Below, one piece after another: positions 56,382 through 64,000 of a DNA stretch of 64,000 nt; positions within the stretch are counted from its first letter, which is position 1; each line of letters starts with the position of its first letter. Origin of the DNA: Abelmoschus esculentus (lineage: Eukaryota; Streptophyta; Magnoliopsida; Malvales; Malvaceae); NCBI GenBank assembly GCA_035048815.1, contig JAUCBN010000016.1:9912501-9976500 (forward strand), read 5' to 3'. A program made the translations under genes and the position numbers. The notes below the pieces were generated by a model. That model was given only the letters and a program-made list of their open reading frames with translations. It was not told where the DNA came from and did no database searches.

Positions 56382-57736
56382 TGATGCGTATGGTATAAGC
56401 ACAATTTGAGTGCAAGTGTATACGTCGTCAAGTAATAAAATGATAAGTATATCGTGTATCGTCTCCACAAGGATTGATATACTCAATATGTTTCCTCTTT
56501 GTTCCCTTGCTCTTGAAAATAAAGTAAAAACACAAATAAGTTGATTTGTTTTATCTAACTAAATAATCAAATAACATAACATAAAATAAAGGGTTAAGAA
56601 CGATTATAGAGAAAGTGGGTAGGATCCAGTTGCGTCAATTAGTGGATTCAATTGATCTTCTTCTTGTCCAATGCAATCATACAACACTGCTTCGACAGTA
56701 CTGTAGATACTGCCTCGGCAACATCGGTGTTCCTATACTGCGGCAATCTCTTGCTCTTGGGTAGAAGCATCAAAGTTCAGCAAAGTTTCCGTAAGTGACT
56801 CATCTCATCTTTGAGTCAGAGTGCTGTTGATGACCATTCCTTGACGATACCTCTCGGCGTAAATCAACGATAACCACCAACCAATCCAACACTTCTTTTA
56901 GCTGCTGAAACTCTTAACCTAATCCTGGGCTTCCAAAAGTCTAGGCCGAGTTAGTGTCTACAACATCGTACTTATCCCTTTCGTGAATCTACACCTCTCG
57001 ATGCTAGATAAATAGATTACTTGCAAACTTCCCTCTCGGGCTTGAATACAAGAACAAAGAATGACAATAGGATAAGCAAACTTTGATATTATTATTGCAT
57101 AAGAACAAAGATAAAAGAATCAATCTTCACTCACTAATATCGACAACCTTCACCTATCCCTAAGAAGTTTAGAACATATTATCGTTAAGTACAATTCTTA
57201 GGCATGAAGGGTTTCTCTAAAAATCGGCTTCCTTAACATTGTGGTCGGCTAGGGTATTTATAGTCTTAACCTAGGACAAACCTTTCCTAAATAAACTTCA
57301 ACTTGGAGTAGGGAATAAGTCTTCTTCAAGGAATCTAATATTTCCAAGTTTACTGCCTTCTAGAAGGGGTTTTCCGCTTGGTCTTTGAATTAGGCTTTTA
57401 GCGCGCTAACCTGGTCCAATTTATGTACTGCATCTTCCAGAATATTCTTTATATTTTTATCTTTCATTGCGTCTCCATTGATGATGATACCACACTGGAT
57501 TCTGCCACGGTCTTATCTTCTGCCGTGGCCATGTCTTCTACCTCGGCCGTAAAACTGCTTCACTACCACTTCGGCCTTGGATATTCCTGCATGAATAGAA
57601 TATGTAATAATATTTGCATTCACGGAATATCCAATATTTGAGCAAAGAGTTCATAATTTGGTTCAAGTTGGTGTATAATAGATGCATAAAGTACCATGGG
57701 AAGGGTAGTAAATAACTTCCTTTTAGGCACTCATCA
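56382..57736 (-). repeat. 5' LTR of element C
   Basis: Matches 50449-51839; TG…CA ends; followed by target duplication ctttc at 57737-57741. Confidence 0.88.
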
Positions 57737-57741
57737 CTTTC

Positions 57742-58380
57742 TTGGGTTTAGGTGAAGGTTGTTGAATATTAGTGTGAGAAGATTGTATTTTTTTTCTTTG
57801 TTTCAATACAATAAGAATATCAAAGTTTGTTTATCCTATTGTCATTCTTTGTTCTTACATTCAAACTCGAGAGATGAGCTTATAAGTAATTCATTTATCT
57901 CATATCGAGAGAGTTAGATTCACGAAAGGGATAAGTGTGGTATTGTAGACACTAACTCGGCCTAGAGATAGGTTAAGAGTTTCAACGGCTAAAAGAAGTG
58001 TGGGATTGGTTGGTAATTATAATTGATTCACGCCGAGAGGTATCATCAAGGACTGGTCATCAACAGTATTTCGACTTAGAGATAAGTGGAATCATTAAAG
58101 GATACTTTGCCGAACTTTGGTAAATCTGCCCAAGAGCAAGAGATTACCGCGGTAGAGAACATTGTCGCTGCCGAGACAGTATCTGTAGTACTATCGAGGC
58201 AGTGCAGTGCCATTGTATTGAACAAGAACATATCAATCGAATCCACTATATGACACAACTGGATCCTACCTATTCTCTATATTCGTTCTCAACTTTTTAT
58301 TTAAGTTTTTATTCTTTAGTTATTCAACAAATATTTTTACTTGTGTTTTTATTTTAATAATTTCAAGAGCAAGGAAGTAG
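57742..58380 (+). repeat. 3' LTR of element B, right piece, truncated
   Basis: Resumes at 'ttgggtttaggtgaaggttg', equivalent to 43570 onward in the 5' LTR, and stops at 'gagcaaggaagta'. The last ~130 bp present at 44188-44316 are missing. Element D gag follows directly. Confidence 0.8.
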
Positions 58381-59628
58381 AATTAAACTCATGGATAGAA
58401 CTATGCCGAAGCTTTCTTTCTAGATTCAGTTACACCAATATGATTGATAAACTGAGAAACGATATAACATCCTTTAGGCAAGACGAAGACGAATCAATGT
58501 ATGAGGCATGAGAAAGGTACAAAGAACTATACCGAAAATGCCTCATGCATGGTCTACCTGAGTGGACCCAAGTATCCATCTTCTACAATGCAGTTAACAC
58601 TCCTACGAGGATGATGCTTGATGCTTCCTTCAATGGCACCCTCTTAGACCGCCCATCCCATGAGAGTTTAGAAATTTAGGATAGGTTGACAAATAATGAC
58701 TATCAACACCCAACCACCCGAAGAGGCATAAATTGGCGAGGTATGACAAACTCTGGTTTTGCAGATTCTATCATAATACAACTATCAGCCCTAACCAACA
58801 TGGTCAAAGATCTGCATAAACCAAGCCACATTAGGGAAGTAAAAGCAATCACTGTTATTTATGAAACAAGTGGTGACAACCATGACTCGAACGCTTGCCG
58901 CATGATCCAGAATCTTCCTTCTATATTAGAAACTTTATAGAAACAATATGTCCAACAATTATAACTCATCATGGAGGAAGCACCCTAATTTCTCATGGAG
59001 TAATCCTAATAATGCGCTTAACACGCAACATCAACTAGTGCAATCTACGGGATTCCAGCAAAACAATAGATTTGCTCAGCAGTAGATGCCGCAACAGGCC
59101 CTGCCGTAGCAGACAACAAATGTCTGGATTCTGGAGAACACATTGCAAACCTTTATGGCTCAGATTGGTGCGTACATTGCAAACACCAACAAGTTCATTC
59201 AAAGAGTCGACACCTTCATGGACAGAACAAAAATGAGAATGCAGAATAACAAAGCTGCTCTCAAAATGTTGGAAACTGCAGTAGGACAAATGGCACAACT
59301 GATGAAAAGTAGACCCATAGGAGGTCTCGCTAGCGATACTAAAGTCTCTAGAATTTGTCCTCATGAACAATGTAAAGCCATATCTACCGGAAGTGGTTTA
59401 CAACTAAAGGACCCTGAAATACCTGCTCAAACAGTAGGTAAGACCCCGGAAACAGTAGCCCCAAAAGAAGCTACTAATGAAACACCTAAGGCAAAAGAAC
59501 TCGCAGACACTGCTGATGACACTGTCGAAGCAGATGATGCCATAGCCGCACCACAAATAAGGTTTCAGTACAATGAAAAGATTGAGGATCTGTGTTTATC
59601 ACCACCTTTTCCAAAAAGGTTGAAATAG
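58381..59628 (+). pseudogene. gag of element D, main part
   Basis: Readings 'SFLSRFSYTNMIDKLRNDITSF', 'YEA*ERYKELYRKCLMHGLPEWTQ' and 'RMMLDASFNGTLLDRPSHE' are Athila-type gag with scattered stops. A frameshift occurs between 58940 and 59143. The 161-codon stretch 59143-59628 ('NKFIQRVDTFMDRTKMRMQN … VGQMAQLMKSRPIGGL') is the linker region before protease. Its first ~57 bp repeat the gag sequence left of element B (38332-38390). Confidence 0.8.
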
Positions 59629-60627
59629 CAAAAACATGAGTACTAGTTTAAGATATTCCTGGACATACTTAAACAGGTACATATAAAAATACCTTTGGTG
59701 GAGGCAATAAAGCAAATACCCAACTATGCCAAGTTCCTTAAGGATATTATATCCAAAAGGAAAAAAATTGGGGAATTTAAAACAGTTGCCGCAACAGAAG
59801 GATGTGTGGCAATGCTGCACAATAAGGCCACGACTAAAAGAAAGGATCCTAGTAGTTTCACAATACCATGCGCTATCAGTGATCAATACGTGGGCAAGGC
59901 ACTATGTGACATAAGCGTCAGCATAAATCTCATGTCTAAGTTAGTATTTCAGAAGTTAGGCATCGGGCAAGCAAAACCAACAACAGTGATGCTACAGCCG
60001 GCAGACCGCTCTTATGTGCAACCAGAAGGAAAAATTGAATATATTCTGGTAAGGGTGAATAAATTTATTTTTTCTGCTTACTTCTTAATTCTTTATTGTG
60101 AAGCAGATGAATATGCACCAATCATATTGGAAAAATCATTCTTAGCCACAAGAAGAACGTTGATCGATTACGAGAAAGGCAAACTGGTCATAAGGGTCAA
60201 TGACCAGCAAGTAAAGATCAATGTGTTTAAAGCTCTAAAACATCCAGAGGAACCAGAGGAACTCGACCATAATGATGAAATATACTATCTTGATGTAACC
60301 TGCCAAGGTAGTGATGCTGAATGTCGTGGCCGATGTTTTTATGGAGAACCATGTATAGACAGTCAAAATATAGAGCTTCAAGAAAAACAAACAGAAGAAG
60401 GTAATTGGGTGACCTCATACCTAGGTAAGTATTTTGAGTCTCTTGATTACACTTCAAATGGAAGCAAGAAACAAAAACCATCTTTAGAACAACACCCAGA
60501 ATTGGAATTAAAACCACTATCTGAGCAGTTAAAATACGTTTATTTAGGATCAAATGATACTCTATCAGTAATTGTTTCCTCTAAGTTGCAGCCTAAACAG
60601 GAAAAGCGACTAACTGATATGCTATGA
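59629..60627 (+). pseudogene. Protease region of element D (active site lost)
   Basis: This continues the gag frame after two stops (59626-59628 and about 59644). 'NYAKFLKDIISKRKKIGEFK', 'FTIPCAISDQYVGKALCD' and 'KFIFSAYFLILYCEADEYAPIIL' identify the Athila aspartic protease. The catalytic DLGAS reads DISVS, so the essential Gly is gone. The frame stays open for 310 codons (59695-60627) and ends in two stops before RT. This copy could not process Gag-Pol. Confidence 0.82.
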
Positions 60628-62120
60628 TAGCACACAAAGGCAATCAGATGGACAATTGTAGACCTAAAAGGGATCAGTCCATCATTGTGCATGCACAAAA
60701 TATTATTGAAAGAAGATCATAAACCTACCTTTGATGCACATAGAAGATTAAATCATGTAATGAAGGAAGTGGTAAGAAAAGAAATCATTAAATGGCTGGA
60801 CACAAGAATTATCTACCCTATATCCGACAGCATATGGGTAATTCCAGTGCAATACGTTCCAAAAAAGGGTGGAATAACAATAATCTCAAATGAGAACAAT
60901 GAATTAATTCCAACAAGAACTATAACCGGGTGGAGAGTATGTATTGAGTATAGGAAACTTAATCAAGCAACAAAAAAAGATCACTTTCCTTTACCATTCA
61001 TTGATCAAATTCTTGACACGTTAGCTGATAAACCCTACTATTGTTTCTTAGATGGTTATTCAGGATACAATCAGATTGCCATAGCTCGTGAAGACTAAGC
61101 CAAAACAACCTTCACATGCCCATATGGAACTTACGCATTTAGAAGAATGCCATTTGGACTATGCAACGCACCTACCACTTTCCAAAGATGCATGATGGTA
61201 ATTTTCTTTGATATGATCGAGGATCACCTTGAAATCTTTATGGATGATTTCTCTGTGTTCGGAAATGATTTTGATAACTGTCTAAGAAACTTGGAGAAGG
61301 TACTGCAAAGATGTAAAGACACAAACCTAATTTTAAATTGGGAAAAATATCATTTCATGGTTGATAAAGGGATAATGCTTGGCCACAAGATTTCCTGCCG
61401 CGGCATAGAAGTTGACAATGCCAAAATAGACGTAATAGAAAAACTACCGCCGCCAACATCGGTAAAATGAATACGCAATTTCCTTGGACATGTTGGTTTT
61501 TATCGACAATTCATTGAAGATTTTTCTAAGATCACCAAACCTCTATCTGCACTACTGGAATAGAATAAAACATTCAACTTTGACGAATCGTGCATCAAGG
61601 CTTTCAAGACATTGAAGCAGAAATTGATATCTGTATCTATAGTAGTTCCACCTGACTGGTATGCACCATTCGAACTAATGTGCGATACAAGTGATTACAC
61701 CGTCGGGGCAGTACTTGGGCAATGGAAGAACAAAACCTTTCATGTAATACATTATGCAAGCAAAACCTTAAATGATGCCCAAGTCAATGACACCATAACT
61801 AAGAAAGAACTACTAGCAGTAGTTTTCTCATTCGACAAGTTCAGGTCATATCTCATTGGCAGCAAAGTAATTGTACACATAAATCACTCTTCTATAAAAT
61901 ATTTACTGTCGAAAAAGGATGCAAAACCACACTTAATATGATGGATAATACTGCTCCAAAAGTTCGAAGTTTAAATAAAGGATAGAAAAGGAATGTAAAA
62001 TCCAGTAGTAGACCATCTATCACGTTTAGAAGGAAACAAAACAACCAACCCTAAACAAGAAATCAAGGATACATTCCCTTATGAACAATTAATTACTTGC
62101 AACCATGGTGGCTGCGTGTA
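60628..62120 (+). pseudogene. Reverse transcriptase and RNase H of element D
   Basis: This is in the same frame as the protease. RT motifs are 'GWRVCIEYRKLNQATKKDHFPLPF', 'CFLDGYSGYNQIAIA', 'TFTCPYGTYAFRRMPFGLCNAPTTFQR' and the active site 'FMDDFSVFG' (61237-61263), with both Asp kept. RNase H follows with '[18 protein letters not shown]', '[17 protein letters not shown]' and '[11 protein letters not shown]'. The last Asp of the RNase H site, normally TDHS, is Asn here. In-frame stops include 61096-61098, 61468-61470 and 61561-61563. It belongs to Ty3/Gypsy, Athila lineage by these motifs. It would copy the element RNA into DNA; this copy is inactive. Confidence 0.87.
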
Positions 62121-63521
62121 AAGTATCAAAATAAGATCCTAACTTAACAATATATAAAATTGCTTCTATACTATCTGAGTATATCCATCACTCTACCTTA
62201 GCCGCGACCACAACACCGTGGTATGCTGATGTTGTCAATTATATCACTAGTGGCATTCTTCCTCATCACCTTAACCATCAAAGAAAGAAAAAGGTTTAAA
62301 CATGATGCAAAGCATTATTTTTGGGACGATCCTTTTCTGTTTAAACAATGCACAGATCAAATAATAAGGCGATGCACACCTGAAGACGAATAGAAAAATA
62401 TACTAACACAATGCCGCGTATCTCCCTATGGAGGACATTTTGACAGCAACAGAACAACAACAAAAGTACTAGAATCAGGATTGTACTGGCCGAGTCCATA
62501 TAAAGATGCACAGGAATATTGTAAAAGGTGTGATTGATGCCAAAGGATGAGAAACATATAAAAAAGAAACGAAATGCCTCTACAAAACATTCTCGAAGTG
62601 GAATTGTTTGATGTATGGGGGATTGACTTCATGGGACCCTTTCCATCATCATACGGTAACCTCTATATCTTATTAGCAGTAGATTATGTATCTAAATGGG
62701 TAGAAGCAGTAACAACGGTAAGGAATGATGCCAGAACAATGCAGAAATTCTTAAAGAAAAATATCTTCACCCGTTTTGGTGTATCACGTGCCATAATAAG
62801 CGACGGAGGTAAACATTTTGATAATAGACAGATTGCCGCAACCTTAAAAAAATTGGGAGTTACACACATGATAGCCACAACAAATCACCCACAAACAAAC
62901 GGACAAGCAGAAGTGTCAAATAGAGAACTCAAATCTGTACTAGAAAAAGTTGTCGATCCAACAAGAAAAAATTGGTCCACACGATTGGATGATGCACTAT
63001 GGGCATATAGAACAAAGTTCAAAACTCCACTGAAAATATCTCTGTAGCAACTAGTCTATGGCAAATCCTGCCATCAGCCAATATAGATATAACGCAACGC
63101 ATACTAGGCAATACGAATGGTCAATATGGATTGGGAAAAAGTAGGACAAAAAAGATTATTGGATCTTAATGAAATCGAAGAATTCAGAACCTCAACATAC
63201 GAGAAAGCTAAAATATACAAAGAAAAAAAATGGAATGACCAAAAACTGTTGCCATGACAAATACTGCCTGGGCAGCAAGTCTTACTCTATAATTCTCGAT
63301 TAAAGTTCTTCCCTGGAAAACTAAAATCTAGATGGTCTAGACCATTTGATTTTTTTCAAACACATCCTAATGGAGCAGTTATAATCCGATTGCAAAAAGC
63401 TGGACATGAATTTAAAGTTAATGGACAATGCCTCAAACCATACAAAGGACCAAATTTTCAGGAACTCAAGGAAACAGTCACATTAGGAGACGATTTCACA
63501 TCTTCTCCTATTATGTACTAA
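62121..63521 (+). pseudogene. Integrase of element D
   Basis: A frameshift after RNase H leads to the HHCC zinc region (about 62400-62545, 'CRVSPYGGHFDSNRTTTKVLESGLYWP', 'CKRCD'). The core domain covers 62574-63047. The DDE residues are all present in 'WGIDFMGPF', 'IISDGGKHF' and '[19 protein letters not shown]'. After a stop at 63045-63047 the C-terminal part continues ('YKEKKWNDQKLLP', 'PGQQVLLYNSRLKFFPGKLKSRW'). It ends 'VTLGDDFTSSPIMY' at 63521. Integrase inserts the cDNA and makes the 5-bp target duplication. The end motif is retained in the pol-less elements A, B and C. Confidence 0.86.
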
Positions 63522-64000
63522 TCCTATACTCTTTTTTTATCTTTAGGTTTAACTATTTTAAGTTTAGGCATAAGATTTCTTTATTTTTGTTTTAGGCATA
63601 AACTCGAGACCCCACTCCCGTTCGCATTCAGCCACACCACTTGGCCAAAAAGTCAATGATGAGTCCACCCAAGCCGGCCGCCAAGCAGCCGCCCAAAACC
63701 CGCTATAAGCTCCTAATCGACAATGAATCTGAAGATTCTTTTGGATCTATAGAATTTTAAGGGCATTAGTTTTTTTCTCTCTTTTATTTTCTTTTAATTT
63801 TTGGTTATTTTTTTCTTTTCTCTATTACTTATCCATGCATTGAGTATAATGCATCTCTCGAGTCTGGGGGAGCATTTATCTAATTTTGTAACATGTAATG
63901 GTCTGCCAAATGTATGGAAGTAATTAAAGTATCTTGTTATCTTAAATTTTGCCTTAATACCCTGCCTTATACAATTGCAATTTTTTTAATACTGTTGAAT
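63522..64000 (+). other. Downstream region of element D, running off the window
   Basis: About 63658-63762 reads 'MMSPPKPAAKQPPKTRYKLL … NESEDSFGSIEF'. It resembles the basic then acidic C-terminal tail of the Athila-type downstream ORF, whose main domain is missing in D. A 7-bp perfect hairpin (63835-63854) and 'gagtctgggggag' follow, equivalent to AGGA block 1 of A, B and C. D's 3' LTR is not reached. Confidence 0.55.

Larger units (their letters stand above)
50449..57736 (-). mobile_element. Athila-like pol-less element C, minus strand, inside LTR B
   Basis: The LTRs are 50449-51839 and 56382-57736. The target duplication is a perfect ctttc (50444-50448 and 57737-57741). A hand count over the first ~150 bp of the LTRs gives about nine differences. 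In sense order it has the 5' LTR, primer site (56356-56375), gag (from 56245), protease, integrase tail, a deleted downstream ORF, the 3' hairpins and the 3' LTR. RT, RNase H and integrase are absent. Its gag is the best preserved in the window. Confidence 0.9.
38391..58380 (+). mobile_element. Athila-like pol-less element B, split by elements A and C
   Basis: The 5' LTR is 38391-38470 plus 43077-44316, split by element A. The interior is 44317-49883. The 3' LTR is 49884-50448 plus 57742-about 58380, split by element C and lacking its last ~130 bp. The primer site is at 44323-44340. The interior encodes gag and protease remnants (44427-46955) and an Athila-type downstream ORF (47478-49010). 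RT, RNase H and integrase are absent. B sits in the gag of element D. Instead of a 5-bp target duplication, its right border shows a truncated LTR joined to a repeat of ~57 bp of D. Confidence 0.82.

Overview
The window is plant nuclear DNA, almost certainly from a eudicot. It is AT-rich, intron-containing and made mostly of nested transposable elements. A cluster of TATCGATAC-type motifs in one LTR recalls retroelements I associate with Malvaceae (cotton, cacao, Hibiscus); this is a weak taxonomic hint only. There is no bacterial-style gene organisation, and I found no rRNA, tRNA or CRISPR array. Only one plausible host gene and two or three host-gene fragments can be recognised; everything else is mobile or repetitive DNA.

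Layout. 1-205 is the tail of an Athila-like LTR, followed by a broken hAT transposase (minus strand) that carries a Stowaway MITE. 2413-3224 is a hAT-type MITE built of a short TTCGTTTATG-type repeat. 3441-3950 is a promoter-to-exon-1 fragment of a ribosomal protein eL22 gene, flanked by a 19-bp perfect inverted repeat. 6209-20050 is a large LTR element with 3.2-3.7 kb LTRs and no recognisable pol. Its tRNA-Arg-type primer binding site shows that it lies on the minus strand. Inside it are a 33-bp array with three-monomer higher-order order, a 45-bp array and long pyrimidine tracts. 23867-24602 is a small three-exon host gene. 25180-28921 is a 3.7 kb solo LTR with a perfect 5-bp target duplication. 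29093-30891 is a foldback element with a Mutator-like element (9-bp target duplication) nested in it; the inner element appears to have captured a piece of a TAF12-like gene. 31345-32055 is a palindrome of degenerate telomere-like repeats.

From about 36.2 kb to the right edge is a nest of Athila-like Ty3/Gypsy elements. Element D (gag-protease-RT-RNase H-integrase, full of stops) is the host copy. A 5'-truncated LINE sits in its gag. Element B interrupts D's gag further on. Element A then jumped into B's 5' LTR, and element C (minus strand) into B's 3' LTR. A, B and C belong to a pol-less family: gag and protease run straight into the last residues of integrase, followed by an Athila-type downstream ORF. 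They would have to be mobilised in trans by D-like relatives.

The strongest candidates for something little described are two sets of conserved inverted repeats in the 3' non-coding part of the Athila-like elements. One is a trio of hairpins sharing a 14-nt loop, present in A, B and C. The other is a hairpin with an AGGA loop followed by a G-rich polypurine-like tract, duplicated about 0.8 kb apart, whose stem shows compensatory changes in D. All comparisons were made by eye; no search or alignment program was run.
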